Assembly (NCBI RefSeq): GCF_026341815.1 | Contig: NZ_JAPENX010000001.1 | Coordinates: 2,914,001-2,978,000 of the forward strand | Source: Streptomyces sp. NBC_00572 | GTDB taxonomy: Bacteria; Actinomycetota; Actinomycetes; Streptomycetales; Streptomycetaceae | DNA length: 64,000 nucleotides | Direction of reading: 5' to 3' | Part shown: piece after piece, positions 43,013 through 53,874 of the stretch | How positions within the stretch are numbered: the first letter of the stretch is position 1 | Layout: each line of letters begins with the position of its first letter | Made by a program: the position numbers and the translations under genes | The notes under the pieces: model-generated | Database searches by the model: none | What the model was told of the DNA's origin: nothing | What the model saw: the letters and a program-made list of their open reading frames with translations, nothing else

Positions 43013-43064
43013 GGCGACGGCCCCTGCGGTGGCCGGGCGGGGCGGGCGGTCCTTCACTCGCGGC

Positions 43065-44285
43065 ATGAGCACACACGCACCGCCGCCGGAGCCCGGACCC
43101 GCCCCGACGACACCCACGCCCGTCGCCGGGCCCGCCCCGACGTCCACGCCCGTCGCCGGACCCCCGCCCGCACCCACACCGTCCCGGACCCCCTCGCCGT
43201 CCCTGCCGTTCTCCCCGACCCGCTTGCCGTCCTCGACCCCCTCACCCACCCCCTCACCCACCCCCTCACCCACCCGCTCGCCGTCCCTGCCCCTCTCCCC
43301 GACCCCCTCACCCACCCGCTCGCGGTTCGCGTCGCCTGCCGGGGTGCGGGCCGTGGTCGGTGCACTGGTGGCGGTGCTTGCCGGGGCGGCCCTGGTCGCC
43401 GCTCCCCTCCCGGCCTCCGCGGCCCGAGAGGGAGCCGAGTCCGGGACCCCGTCCCGCTCCACCACCCTCGCCGCCCCCGCCCACTACGTCGGCCGGGCCT
43501 TCGACACCTGTGAGGCGCCGTCCCTCGCGGTGATGAAGGCCTGGCGCAGCTCGCCGTACGGCGCCGTCGGGATCTACTTCGGCGGCCGGGGGCGCGGCTG
43601 CCCGACCCAGCGGGAGCTGAACCCCGCCTGGGTCGCCTCCGTCCACGCGATGGGCTGGCGGCTGCTGCCGCTGTTCGTCGGGTCCCAGGCGCCGTGCGTC
43701 ACGGCCGCGGCCAAGCGGCCCTTCGCCATCGGGAGCAGCCCCGTGCGCCAGGGCACCCAGGAGGGGGCCGACGCGGTGCGGGCCGCGTCCGCCCTGGGGC
43801 TGGACACGAGCAGCCCGCTCTACCTCGACATCGAGGCGTACCGCTCGGGTGACGCGGGCTGCACCGCGACCACCCTCTCCTTCGTCCGCGCCTGGAGCCG
43901 GGAGGTGCGGCGCCTCGGCTACGTGCCCGGGTACTACAGCAGCGCGGACACGGGGGTGCGGGACATCGAGGCGGCGCGGCGGGCGGGTACGCAGGACCTG
44001 CCGGCCGTGATGTGGTTCGCGCGCTGGCTGGGGCGGCCCACGCTGTACACCGAGCCGGTGCTGCACCCGGAGGCGTGGATGCCGCACGCCCGGATCCACC
44101 AGTACGCGGGCAACGTCACCGAGGCGTACGGCGGGCGCCGCCTCAACATCGACCGGAACGCGATGGACGCGCCGGTGGCCAGCGTCACGCCGGTCGCCGC
44201 GTCCCTGGCCCGCGGGACGCCTGACGGGGACTCGGCAGCGCCGATCGGGGTCGAGGAGGGGGCGCTCGGCGGCCCTCGACCCTGA
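43065..44285 (+). CDS. DUF1906-type (glycoside-hydrolase-like) exported protein
   Basis: 406 residues from ATG 43065. The first 95 residues are almost only Pro, Thr, Ser and Ala, encoded by short tandem repeats (12-bp CCCTCACCCACC-type units). A hydrophobic segment (AVVGALVAVLAGAALVAAPLPASAA) follows and looks like a signal peptide, so the true start may be further downstream, or the protein is type II membrane-anchored. The DUF1906 domain (about 145-370) begins YVGRAFDTCEAPSLAVMKAW, includes PLYLDIEAYRSGDAGC with the likely acidic active-site residues, and is related to GH25-like TIM barrels. Substrate unknown. Confidence 0.82.
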   Translation: MSTHAPPPEPGPAPTTPTPVAGPAPTSTPVAGPPPAPTPSRTPSPSLPFSPTRLPSSTPSPTPSPTPSPTRSPSLPLSPTPSPTRSRFASPAGVRAVVGALVAVLAGAALVAAPLPASAAREGAESGTPSRSTTLAAPAHYVGRAFDTCEAPSLAVMKAWRSSPYGAVGIYFGGRGRGCPTQRELNPAWVASVHAMGWRLLPLFVGSQAPCVTAAAKRPFAIGSSPVRQGTQEGADAVRAASALGLDTSSPLYLDIEAYRSGDAGCTATTLSFVRAWSREVRRLGYVPGYYSSADTGVRDIEAARRAGTQDLPAVMWFARWLGRPTLYTEPVLHPEAWMPHARIHQYAGNVTEAYGGRRLNIDRNAMDAPVASVTPVAASLARGTPDGDSAAPIGVEEGALGGPRP

Positions 44286-44310
44286 CGCGGACCCGAGGAG
44301 TCTCCACCCA

Positions 44311-44418
44311 TAGGAGGTGAGGCCGTCCCCACCCCTACAACCTGAGGCGGACAGCGGGTCGGGACCTGGGGCCGATCCGCCGGACGGCCCTCCCCTCCTA
44401 GCGTGGAGTCATGACTCC
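44311..44418 (+). promoter_or_regulatory. Inverted repeats and probable leaderless promoter of the sigma factor gene
   Basis: TAGGAGGTGAGGCCGTCC (44311-44328) is matched by an inverted copy at 44382-44400 with one base extra. TAGCGT at 44400-44405 lies six bases before the ATG at 44411, as in leaderless actinobacterial promoters. The start codon is inside a perfect 14-bp palindrome, GGAGTCATGACTCC (44405-44418). Confidence 0.45.
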
Positions 44419-44956
44419 GCCACCCTCTGGCCCCGTCTGCGCCGGTGCCTCGCAGTACGCGTCGTACTCGACCTTCTCCTCGTACGTACGGGCGCGTGGG
44501 CCCGTACTGCTGCGCACCGCGCGCTCCCTGACCGCCAACCCCTGCGACGCCGAGGACCTGCTGCAGACCGCGCTGGCCAAGACGTTCGTCGCCTGGGAGC
44601 GCATCGAGGACCACCGTGCCCTGGACGGCTACGTACGCCGCGCGCTGCTGAACACGCGCACGTCGCAGTGGCGCAAGCGCAAGGTCGACGAGTTCGCCTG
44701 CGAGGAGCTGCCCGAGCCGGCCGGTCTCCCGGAGCCGGACCCGGCCGAGCGGCAGGTGCTGCACGACGCGATGTGGCGTGCGGTGCTGAAGCTGCCGGAG
44801 CGTCAGCGCCAGATGGTGGTCCTCAGGTACTACGAGGACCTCAGCGAGGCCCAGACCGCCGAGGTGCTCGGGGTGTCCGTCGGCACGGTCAAGAGCGCGG
44901 TGTCGCGAGCGCTCGGCAAGCTCCGCGAGGACCCGGAACTGACCCCCGTCCGGTAG
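44411..44956 (+). CDS. SigE-family ECF RNA polymerase sigma factor
   Basis: 181 residues. Region 2 is FSSYVRARGPVLLRTARSLTANPCDAEDLLQTALAKTFVAWERI; region 4 is LPERQRQMVVLRYYEDLSEAQTAEVLGVSVGTVKSAVSRALGKLRE. The short N-terminus and the SxxLLRTARxL pattern place it in the actinobacterial SigE-family group of ECF factors. No anti-sigma gene is next to it. Possible targets are unknown. Confidence 0.92.
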   Translation: MTPPPSGPVCAGASQYASYSTFSSYVRARGPVLLRTARSLTANPCDAEDLLQTALAKTFVAWERIEDHRALDGYVRRALLNTRTSQWRKRKVDEFACEELPEPAGLPEPDPAERQVLHDAMWRAVLKLPERQRQMVVLRYYEDLSEAQTAEVLGVSVGTVKSAVSRALGKLREDPELTPVR

Positions 44957-45007
44957 CCCTGCCGCCCGGGGTCGAAATCCTCGGCAATCGCCACATACCA
45001 CCACTCC

Positions 45008-45066
45008 TGCCAGCGATCACTGGCAATTTCCGTACTCTCGGGTAGTGACATACCGCGCGGTACGTG
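45008..45066. promoter_or_regulatory. Operator-like palindromes upstream of fadD
   Basis: TGCCAG...CTGGCA (45008-45013 and 45020-45025) and a perfect 12-bp palindrome TACCGCGCGGTA (45051-45062) that extends as ACATACC/GGTACGT with one mismatch. The second is about 55 bp before the fadD start and has the form of a TetR-type operator. Confidence 0.5.
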
Positions 45067-45119
45067 CGCAGAATCGCCACACCCTTTCTGCCACGTAGCG
45101 CCCACCGGGAGGACGCCCC

Positions 45120-46772
<1,653 letters not shown>

Positions 46773-46783
46773 TCACCGGCGGT

Positions 46784-46837
46784 GGAACGCGGTACGGGGA
46801 GGGCTTCGACGACGAAGCCCTCCCCGTACCGCGTTCC
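46784..46837. terminator. Bidirectional terminator, 25-bp perfect stem
   Basis: 46784-46808 and 46813-46837 are perfectly complementary (4-nt loop ACGA). It lies between the convergent fadD and PAS-scaffold genes. Confidence 0.93.
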
Positions 46838-46843
46838 CGCGTT

Positions 46844-49800
46844 CTAGTTGGTGCCGATCTTCGCGAGCAGGTCGACGATCCGGGCCTGGACCTCGGCGCT
46901 GTTCGAGCGCTCGGCGAGGAAGAGGACCGTCTCGCCGGAGGACAGCCTCGGCAGCTCCTCCTCGGCGAGGTCGGCCGAGGTGTAGACGACGAGCGGGGTG
47001 CGGTTGAGCTGCCCGTTCGCCCGCAGCCAGTCGATGATCCCGGCCCGTCGGCGGCGCACCTGCATCAGGTCCATCACCACGAGGTTGGGCTGCGTCTGTG
47101 TGGCGAGGGTGACCGCTTCGGTGTCCGTGGCGGCCCGGGCGACCTGCATGCCGCGCCGCTCCAGGGTGGCCGCGAGCGCCTCAGCGATGTCCTCGTTCTC
47201 CTCGATCAGCAGGACCCTGGACGGGTGCTGCTCGCTGTCGCGCGGCGCGAGCGCCTTGAGGAGTACGGCGGGATCGGCGCCGTACGCGGCCTCCCGGGTC
47301 GCCTGCCCGAGTCCGGCCGCGAGGAGCACGGGAACCTCGGCGGCGACGGCCGCCTGACGGAGCGACTGGAGCGCGGTACGGGTGATGGGCCCGGTCAGCG
47401 GGTCGACGAAGAGCGCGGCCGGGAAGGCGGCGATCTGGGCGTCGACCTCCTCGCGGGAGTGCACGATCACCGGCCGGTAGCCCCGGTCGCTCAGCGCCTG
47501 CTGGGTGGAGACGTCGGGAGCGGGCCAGACGAGCAGCCGGCGCGGGTTGTCGAGGGGCTCCGGGGGGAGTTCGTCGTCGACGGGGCGGGGCGCGGGCCGG
47601 TTGGCGACCTCGACGGCGCCACCGGGGCCGTCGAGCGGCTCGGGCCCCTCGGCGGAGCCCTCGGCGGGCGCCCCTATGGCGTACGCGCGGCCCTCGGGTG
47701 CGGCGGGGACGAGCCCGAGCGAGGCCTCGGGCTGCGAGGGGGCCTGGGCCGGAGACAGGGCCTGAGACGGGGTCTGGGCCAGGGCCTGCGAAGGGGATTC
47801 CGTCTGCGGGTGCGGCCTGGCCTCGCCGTTGGACGGTGCGGGGAGCGCGGCCGGGACCGGCGGGTCGACCTCCGGCGGGGTGGCGAGCTTACGCCGCCGC
47901 CCGGAGCCGTTGGAGGGCGTCCCGGAGGCCGCGGGGGCCGCCGGGACGGGAGAGGCCACCGGGGCGACGGGGACCGCCACAGGAGGGACGGGAGGGACGG
48001 GCGGGGAGGCCACGGCGGTCGGAGGGACGAAGGGGACGCCCTGCCCGAGCGTGCGGACGCTGAACGCCCGTCCCTGGGTCGAGTCCTTCGGCATGGGCAG
48101 CTCGGGCGGCAGCGGTACGGAACCGGTGCCGGTCCCGGAACCGGTGCTGTTGCGGGGCTCGGGCCGAGCCGGGGAGGACGACGGAGCGTGCGGCACCCGC
48201 GGCACCGAGTCCGGCTCCGGCTCGGGCGGCGGAGGTGCGACGGCCCGGCGGCGCCCGGTCGGCTCGGCCGGCGGCATCACGGGCGGAACCGGCGACGGCA
48301 CCGGGCCCTGCGGCTGCCCGTGCGGATGGGGCTGCGGAGGCGTGTGTTCGGCGCCGGGGACACCCCGTACGGCCTCGTGCTGCCCTTCGTCGGAGACCGG
48401 CAGCGGCCCGGTGACGGGAGCGGCACCCGGCATGGCGAACGGAGACACGACCTCGTCGGGGGCGCGGTCGGCGTCAGCGGGCGGGAGCGCGAACGGCGTC
48501 CGGGGCCCGGCTTCGGCCGCGGCCGCCCGTTCCTGCGCGGCGGCGAGCGCACGCCGACGGCGCCCGCTCGGCTGAACCTCGGGAGCGGCCTCCGCGGAGG
48601 CGACGGCCGGCAGCGCACGCGCGAGGGCGGGAGCCGAAGCAGCCCCCGAGGGCTCGACGGAGACACCCTGCGGCGGCACGGCGGCGCCGAGCGCGGCCCG
48701 CCCCTGCGCACCCTCGGCGGCGGTCACGACGGACCCCTCGGCGGGCCGCCCCCGCCGACGCCCGGTCGGCTCGACGCCGGAAGCGCCGGAAGTGCCTGAG
48801 GAGGCGGAGGAGGCTGAAGGGGTCGAGCCGGAGGCGGAAACGGCCTGCCCTACGCCCGAGTTCTGCTGGGCCGGGATCAGGTCGGCGGCTCCTCCGGCGG
48901 CCTCACCCGTACGGGCACGGCGGCGCCCACTGGGTTCCGCACCGCCCTCAGGGGCGACCGAACTCTCCAGGAAGGCATCCGTGGATCCGCGCCGGGCCCG
49001 CCGCCGCCCCCCACCGGAGCCGTCCGTGGAGTCACCGAAAGGAGCGGACGGAGCGGAAGGAGCGATAGGAGCAGGAGGGGCTGTGACGGGCGCGGAGGCC
49101 TGAACGGGCAGCGCGAGCGCCTCCCGACCACCACCGGCCGGCCCATCGGCCGGTCCACCAGCCGGTCCACCGGCCGGTCCAAGAGCCAGCGCACCGCTCG
49201 GCCCGCCGTTCCTGCTCTCCGCCGATCCCGCCGTGGCCGTCGGCCGCGTCGCGGGGATCGTGCCCCGCCCGGTGCCGAGCGGGACCTCCAGCACATACGC
49301 GCCGCCGCTCGTCCCCGGCACCTCGTGGGTCTGCACGACACCGCCGTGCGCCGCCACGATCCCACGCACGACGGGCCCGTGGACCGGGTCGCCGCCCGCG
49401 TACGGGCCGCGGACCTCGATCCGTACGACGTCACCGCGCTGTGCGGCCGCGACGACGATCGTGGAGTCGGCCGGTACGGAGCCCTGGGCGGTCGTCCGGT
49501 TCTTGCCGGTCGCGTCGACGCCGGCGACGTCCGCGACGAGGTGCGAGAGCGCGGTCGCGAGCCGGGCCGCGTCGACCTCGGCCTCGATGGGCGGCGCGTG
49601 CACGGCGAACTGGGCGCGGCCGGGTCCGATCAGATCGACGGCCCCGTCGATGCCCGCCGTCACGACGCCGTCGAGGAGCGCGACGTGCTTGTCGAGCGCT
49701 TCCGCGCCCGCGTCCAGGCGCTGGTAGCCGAGGACGTTGTCGACGAGCGCCGTCATCCGGGCGTAGCCGGCGGCGAGGTGGTGCAGGACCTGGTTGGCCT

Positions 49801-50848
49801 CGGGCCAGAGCTGTCCGGCGTCGTCGGCGGCGAGGGTGCCGAGCTGGGCGCGCAGCTCCTCCAGGGGGCCGCGCAGCGACTCGGCGAGGACGGCCGTGAG
49901 CTGCTCGTGCCGGGCGGTGAGGGAGGCGTACCGCTCCTGCTGCGCCTCCCGTTCGGCGGCGTTCCGTTCGGCGCGGTCGGCGAGTTCCGCCGCGTTCCGC
50001 TCGGTCAGTTCGGTGATCTCGGCAGCGTGCTCGTCGACGAGCTGCTCGTACGGCCTGCGGTCGGTGAAGGTCATGACGGCGCCGACGAGCTGGTCGCCGT
50101 CGCGGACCGGAGCGGTCGTCAGGTCGACCGGCACCCGGTCGCCCTTCTTCGCCCAGAGGACCTGCCCGCGGACGCGGTGCTTGCGGCCGGACTTGAGGGT
50201 GTCGGCGAGCGGCGAGTCCTCGTACGGGAAGGGCTCGCCGTCGGCCCGCTTGGACAGGATCAGCGGGTGCAGCTCCTGGCCGCCGAGTTCGCCGGCGCGG
50301 TAGCCGAGGATCTGGGCGGCGGCGGGGTTGACCAGGACGACCCGGCCGTCGGTGTCCGTGCCGACGACGCCCTCGGCGGCGGCGCGCAGGATCATCTCGG
50401 TCTGCCGCTGCGAGCGGGCGAGTTCGGCCTCGGTGTCGAGGGTGCCGGTGAGGTCCCGGACGACCAGCATGAGCAGCTCGTCGCCGGTGTAGCCGCCGTA
50501 CGAGTCATAGGCCTCGCGGCCGTCCTCCAGGCTGGCGCTGGTCACCTCGACGGGGAACTCGCTGCCGTCCGTGCGGCGGGCGATCATGCGGGTCGGCTTG
50601 GTGCGGCCCCGCTCGTCGGTGCCTTCGGGTCGGCGCATGGAGCCGGGGATGAGGCGCGAGTCGAACTCGGGCAGGAGGTCGAGCAGGCCGCGCCCGACGA
50701 GTGCGGTGCCCGGCGTCTCGAACATGCCGAGGGCGATGGTGTTGGCGTTGACGACCGTGCCGTTGCAATTGACGAGCACGAGGCCGTCGGGAAGGGCGTC
50801 GAGTATGGCTGCGAGGCGAGCAGCGCCCCGGGATGGCCTGCTGCTCAC
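46844..50848 (-). CDS. Large PAS sensor scaffold with degenerate kinase and receiver domains
   Basis: 1334 residues from GTG 50848, nine bases after GGGAGGAACG. Two PAS domains (about 1-120 and 135-270), a coiled coil ([20 protein letters not shown]), a HisKA-like helix with the His lost ([15 protein letters not shown]), a GHKL-like fold with weak N box ([13 protein letters not shown]), and then about 480 Pro/Ala/Ser-rich residues with six GRRR motifs. The C-terminus has two receiver-like domains. The last keeps the phosphoryl Asp (VVMDLMQV) but has Glu where Lys is expected (FLAERS). It probably acts as a signalling scaffold rather than a kinase. Confidence 0.82.
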   Translation of the reverse strand: MSSRPSRGAARLAAILDALPDGLVLVNCNGTVVNANTIALGMFETPGTALVGRGLLDLLPEFDSRLIPGSMRRPEGTDERGRTKPTRMIARRTDGSEFPVEVTSASLEDGREAYDSYGGYTGDELLMLVVRDLTGTLDTEAELARSQRQTEMILRAAAEGVVGTDTDGRVVLVNPAAAQILGYRAGELGGQELHPLILSKRADGEPFPYEDSPLADTLKSGRKHRVRGQVLWAKKGDRVPVDLTTAPVRDGDQLVGAVMTFTDRRPYEQLVDEHAAEITELTERNAAELADRAERNAAEREAQQERYASLTARHEQLTAVLAESLRGPLEELRAQLGTLAADDAGQLWPEANQVLHHLAAGYARMTALVDNVLGYQRLDAGAEALDKHVALLDGVVTAGIDGAVDLIGPGRAQFAVHAPPIEAEVDAARLATALSHLVADVAGVDATGKNRTTAQGSVPADSTIVVAAAQRGDVVRIEVRGPYAGGDPVHGPVVRGIVAAHGGVVQTHEVPGTSGGAYVLEVPLGTGRGTIPATRPTATAGSAESRNGGPSGALALGPAGGPAGGPADGPAGGGREALALPVQASAPVTAPPAPIAPSAPSAPFGDSTDGSGGGRRRARRGSTDAFLESSVAPEGGAEPSGRRRARTGEAAGGAADLIPAQQNSGVGQAVSASGSTPSASSASSGTSGASGVEPTGRRRGRPAEGSVVTAAEGAQGRAALGAAVPPQGVSVEPSGAASAPALARALPAVASAEAAPEVQPSGRRRRALAAAQERAAAAEAGPRTPFALPPADADRAPDEVVSPFAMPGAAPVTGPLPVSDEGQHEAVRGVPGAEHTPPQPHPHGQPQGPVPSPVPPVMPPAEPTGRRRAVAPPPPEPEPDSVPRVPHAPSSSPARPEPRNSTGSGTGTGSVPLPPELPMPKDSTQGRAFSVRTLGQGVPFVPPTAVASPPVPPVPPVAVPVAPVASPVPAAPAASGTPSNGSGRRRKLATPPEVDPPVPAALPAPSNGEARPHPQTESPSQALAQTPSQALSPAQAPSQPEASLGLVPAAPEGRAYAIGAPAEGSAEGPEPLDGPGGAVEVANRPAPRPVDDELPPEPLDNPRRLLVWPAPDVSTQQALSDRGYRPVIVHSREEVDAQIAAFPAALFVDPLTGPITRTALQSLRQAAVAAEVPVLLAAGLGQATREAAYGADPAVLLKALAPRDSEQHPSRVLLIEENEDIAEALAATLERRGMQVARAATDTEAVTLATQTQPNLVVMDLMQVRRRRAGIIDWLRANGQLNRTPLVVYTSADLAEEELPRLSSGETVLFLAERSNSAEVQARIVDLLAKIGTN

Positions 50849-50995
50849 GACGACGTTCCTCCCTGACGCACTGCAACGTGCATGCCCTATCGGCCGGCCG
50901 GCCCCATCTTGCCCCTCGGGCCGCACCCTGTCACGGAAGGGAGTCTAAGGGAGCCTCCGGGGGGTGACCCCGGTCTCATCCCGGCCCATCCTGTC

Positions 50996-51421
50996 TCATC
51001 CCCGGACAAGAGGAAGGACTGGCTCCAGATTTTCCCAGCGGTCGATCTCGCAGCCGTCGGCGCGGGAGAAGCGGGCGTCGACCGAGCGGCCCTGCCAGGT
51101 GCCGGTGATGTGGGCGACCGCGGGCCCGCCGTAGACCTGCGTACAGAACTGGTCCGCGGGCACGGGCTTGAACGGGTTCTCGCCCGCCTTCGCGAGCTGC
51201 TCCAGACGCGCGCAGGCGTGCTCGCGGGCCGGGTGGGTCCCGCCCGCCGGATCGTCACACGTCAGCTCGAAGGTGCCGTCGGCGTTCGGATATCCGCTCT
51301 CGGAGACGGTCACGGTCAGCGCCTCGGGCGGCGAGAGCAGAGGCAGTGGCGGCAGCGGACCGAACCCGGCGGTGCCGGCGGCGGCGGTGGCGAGGGTCGA
51401 GAGGACGAGGCGGCGCAGCAT
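50996..51421 (-). CDS. Subtilisin-inhibitor-like (SSI family) protease inhibitor
   Basis: 141 residues with a signal peptide (RRLVLSTLATAAAGTAGFG). The mature part has SSI features: LTVTVSESGYPNADGTFELTCDDPAGGTHP, then HACARLEQL and the reactive loop FCTQVYGGPAVAHITGTWQG with two disulfide pairs (four Cys) in the usual places. In SSI the loop reads CPMVYDP with Met at P1; here the P1 position appears to be Gln. It should inhibit secreted serine proteases, but the target specificity may differ. The 380 bp upstream hold a repeat but no gene. Confidence 0.9.
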   Translation of the reverse strand: MLRRLVLSTLATAAAGTAGFGPLPPLPLLSPPEALTVTVSESGYPNADGTFELTCDDPAGGTHPAREHACARLEQLAKAGENPFKPVPADQFCTQVYGGPAVAHITGTWQGRSVDARFSRADGCEIDRWENLEPVLPLVRG

Positions 51422-51801
51422 GCGGATCTCCAGGAACGGGGGAGCGGGTGTGCGGCGGGCAGGCGCGGGCGCACGGCGTGCCCCGCCCCGCCCCCTCTAA
51501 CGCTCCGGGCGCCGGGGCGTTGCGCAAGCGGGGTGCGCCGGGCGGCTCAGGCCGGCGACTCCGGCGAGGAGGGCGGCTCCGGGCGGGCGGCGGTTCCGGC
51601 GCGAAGAGCGGCTCCGGGCGGGCGGCGGATCCGGCCGGGAGGTGGCTCGGTACGGCTCCGGTGGTTCCGGCGGACGGCACGACGGGGGGCGCTGGGCTTT
51701 GCTCTCGACCCCGGAGGGCTAGTACGGTGAGAATCGATTGGTGACAGCCGGTTCGCCTGTGTCATCATCTGCACGCACCACCGCGCATGCGCGAGGTGCA
51801 T
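51422..51801. other. Intergenic region with a 35-bp direct repeat
   Basis: No gene is seen in this 380 bp, which is extremely GC-rich up to about 51700. A 27-bp segment starting CGGCTCCGGGCGGGCGGCGG occurs at 51574-51600 and 51609-51635 (period 35, one mismatch). The right end should carry the tRNA-Ser promoter. Confidence 0.6.
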
Positions 51802-51892
51802 GGAGGCGTCGCCTAGTCCGGTCTATGGCGCCGCACTGCTAATGCGGTTTGGGTCTTAAAGCCCATCGAGGGTTCAAATCCCTCCGCCTCCG
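51802..51892 (+). tRNA. tRNA-Ser (anticodon GCT)
   Basis: Acceptor GGAGGCG (51802-51808) pairs with CGCCTCC (51885-51891). The anticodon loop is in GCACTGCTAATGC, giving GCT. The long variable arm and T loop GGTTCAAATCC fit tRNA-Ser. CCA is not encoded. Confidence 0.97.
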
Positions 51893-51900
51893 CCCCTACC

Positions 51901-51929
51901 GAAGCCCCGGCCCCACAGGCCGGGGCTTC
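51901..51929 (+). terminator. tRNA-Ser(GCT) terminator
   Basis: GAAGCCCCGGCC (51901-51912) pairs perfectly with 51918-51929; loop CCACA. Confidence 0.88.
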
Positions 51930-52092
51930 GGCCGTTCCCGGAGGGGTCCGCCCACTGCCCTGTACGACGTTTTCGCAGGTCACAAGGGGTGGGGTCAATG
52001 GATTTCACATGGCGGCGGCAGTCATGTAATGTTCTGTCTGTCGCCGCGAGCGGGTCGAAAGACCGGGGAGCGAAGGCAAGACAAAAGAACAA

Positions 52093-52165
52093 GCACTCGT
52101 AGCTTAACGGATAGAGCATCTGACTACGGATCAGAAGGTTGCAGGTTCGAATCCTGCCGAGTGCA
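52093..52165 (+). tRNA. tRNA-Arg (anticodon ACG)
   Basis: Acceptor GCACTCG (52093-52099) pairs with CGAGTGC (52158-52164). The anticodon stem-loop TCTGACTACGGATCAGA gives ACG. T arm GCAGGTTCGAATCCTGC. CCA not encoded. Its 3' half and terminator are copied at 55220-55333, as expected for an integration target. Confidence 0.97.
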
Positions 52166-52240
52166 CATGGATGAGAGGCCCGGACGAGAGTCCGGGCCTC
52201 TTGCGTTGTCAGGGTGTACAGCAGCGAAGTACAGCAACCG
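52127..52240. repeat. Left copy of a tRNA-Arg 3'-half duplication (att-like)
   Basis: This segment begins at the anticodon and continues past the tRNA through its terminator. It is repeated colinearly 3093 bp to the right (55220-55333). The central 24 bp (52141-52164) are identical in both copies and the rest is about 85-90% alike by eye. Confidence 0.75.
52174..52201 (+). terminator. tRNA-Arg terminator
   Basis: AGAGGCCCGGAC (52174-52185) pairs perfectly with 52190-52201 (loop GAGA), followed by TGCGTTGT. Confidence 0.88.
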
Positions 52241-52329
52241 CGTTGATCGCTGTCTGCGAGTGCCGAAGGATCCTCCGAAAGGGTGCGAGGCCGGGCTGCC
52301 TCGGCCCGTAGGGGCTCCTGGTCGCAGGT

Positions 52330-53127
52330 CTAGCGGCTGAGCATCGCCAGGAGCGTGCGGCGTGGCAGCAGGCGGGTGGCGAGGACGAAGAGGGAGTTCG
52401 CCCGCCCCGGGACGACGAGGGGGCCGGTACGGCGGTCCAGGGCGCGCAGGGCGGTGCGTACGACCGCCGCCGGGCTCTGGACCATGGCCGCCGGGGCGTC
52501 CTGGTGGCGACGGGAGGCCGCCCGGGAGCTGGGCTCCGGCTCCGGCTCCGTCTCCGGCTCCGTGGCGGTCGGGCCGGGGGAGAGGGCCATGACGTGGACG
52601 CCGAGGGGGCGTTGCTCGTACCAGAGGGCTTCGGAGAAGGCCGTCACGAAGGCCTTGCCGGCGCTGTAGACGGCGAGGCCCGGGGCCGGGGCGTGCGCGA
52701 GGGTGGAGGAGACGTTGATGAGCGCGTCCCCGCGCCGGGCCCCGGAGAGGAAGGCGTGCGCCAGTACGACGACGGCGTCGCCGCTCAGGTGCAGGGCGGC
52801 CAGCGCTTCCCGCGGCCCGGTCCCGGTGAAGGGGCCGTGGTGGGCGGTGCCGGCGTTGTTGACCAGCAGCTCGACGGGACGCTGGACCAGCTCGGCGGCG
52901 ACCAGTCCCTGCCCTTCGGGGGTCGAGAGGTCGGCGACCAGGTAGCGGTGGCCGGGCCCGAGCTCCTCCACGAGGGCGCGCAACCGGTCCTCGCTCCGGG
53001 CCACGGCGGTCACGGTCCAGTCGGCCGAGGCGAGTTCGCGGGCGAAGGTCAGGCCGATGCCCGCACTGGCCCCGGTGACCAAGGCGGCGCGAGCGGGTCG
53101 GGCAGGTCGGGCGGCTCGGGCGGTCAC
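52330..53127 (-). CDS. Short-chain dehydrogenase/reductase
   Basis: 265 residues from GTG 53127, overlapping the stop of the upstream NTF2-like gene (GTGA). TGASAGIGLTFARELASADW binds the cofactor; VNNAGTAHHG, SSTLAHAPAPGLAVYSAGKAF gives Ser, Tyr and Lys of the active site; LSPGPTATEPETEPEPEPSS follows the PG motif with an unusual Glu/Pro run. A C-terminal basic end (TRLLPRRTLLAMLSR) may touch the membrane. First-in-island gene with the two NTF2-like genes in one operon. Confidence 0.88.
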   Translation of the reverse strand: MTARAARPARPARAALVTGASAGIGLTFARELASADWTVTAVARSEDRLRALVEELGPGHRYLVADLSTPEGQGLVAAELVQRPVELLVNNAGTAHHGPFTGTGPREALAALHLSGDAVVVLAHAFLSGARRGDALINVSSTLAHAPAPGLAVYSAGKAFVTAFSEALWYEQRPLGVHVMALSPGPTATEPETEPEPEPSSRAASRRHQDAPAAMVQSPAAVVRTALRALDRRTGPLVVPGRANSLFVLATRLLPRRTLLAMLSR

Positions 53128-53816
53128 TTCTCGGCCCTGGGCACCGTGCCGGGGGACAGCAGGAAGGAGGCCTTCTCCATGACCGGCTGGCGCTGCGTGT
53201 TCTGGAAGGCCGCGATCCGCCACCGCCCGTCGGCTTCCCGGGTGAGGGTGTACGTCTGGACCTTCGACAGCTCTCCCGGCCGCCCGCCCGTGTACGTGTC
53301 GCCGCGGCTGGTGACGACGGCCGCGTCGGGGCCGAGGAAACGGATGCCCAGGATGGAGTCGGCCAGCTTCGTCCCCTTGACGAAGCCGCCGAAGAGGGCC
53401 CGGTGGGCCTCGGTGATGTCGCCGCGGCCCTGGTAGTGGGTGCCGACGTAGGTCGTGTACGTGGCGTCCTGCGTGAAGAGGGCTCCGTACGCGTCGGCGT
53501 CGGCCGCACCCCACGCCGCGGCGAGCGAGGACAGCACCCCGCACACGGCGTCGCGGTCTCCCGTGCCGGTGCCGGTGCCGGTGCCCGCCGGGGTGACGGC
53601 GGTGCACGCCGCGGCGCCGGTGACCTTGACCTCCGAGGCGGAGTCCAGCCACAGGTAGCCCCCACCGGCTGTCAGGCCGAGGGTGAGCGCGGTGGCGATC
53701 AGAGCGCGCTTGAGGGTGCGTCGACGTCGGCGGGGCGAGGCGGGAGGGGCGGGCGAGGTGGCCGGGGCATCGGCTCCGTCGCGCGGGGCGGCGGCGGTGG
53801 CGAGATCGGTGGTCAT
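53124..53816 (-). CDS. SgcJ/EcaC-type NTF2-like protein, membrane-anchored
   Basis: 230 residues from ATG 53816. An N-terminal basic and Pro/Ala-rich tail leads to a membrane helix (ALIATALTLGLTAGGGYLWL). A C-terminal SnoaL/DUF4440-like cone domain (about 105-225) contains YGALFTQDATYTTYVGTHYQGRGDI and GRWRIAAFQNTQRQP. That domain is about 60% identical by eye to the next gene's product, indicating tandem duplication with later gain of the anchor and a Thr/Gly repeat (TPAGTGTGTGTGDRD). Confidence 0.85.
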   Translation of the reverse strand: MTTDLATAAAPRDGADAPATSPAPPASPRRRRRTLKRALIATALTLGLTAGGGYLWLDSASEVKVTGAAACTAVTPAGTGTGTGTGDRDAVCGVLSSLAAAWGAADADAYGALFTQDATYTTYVGTHYQGRGDITEAHRALFGGFVKGTKLADSILGIRFLGPDAAVVTSRGDTYTGGRPGELSKVQTYTLTREADGRWRIAAFQNTQRQPVMEKASFLLSPGTVPRAEK

Positions 53817-53874
53817 GTGGGCTCTCCGTAAGGTCGTCGGGTCGGCGAGTGGTGCGGGTCGGCGGCCGCGCACG

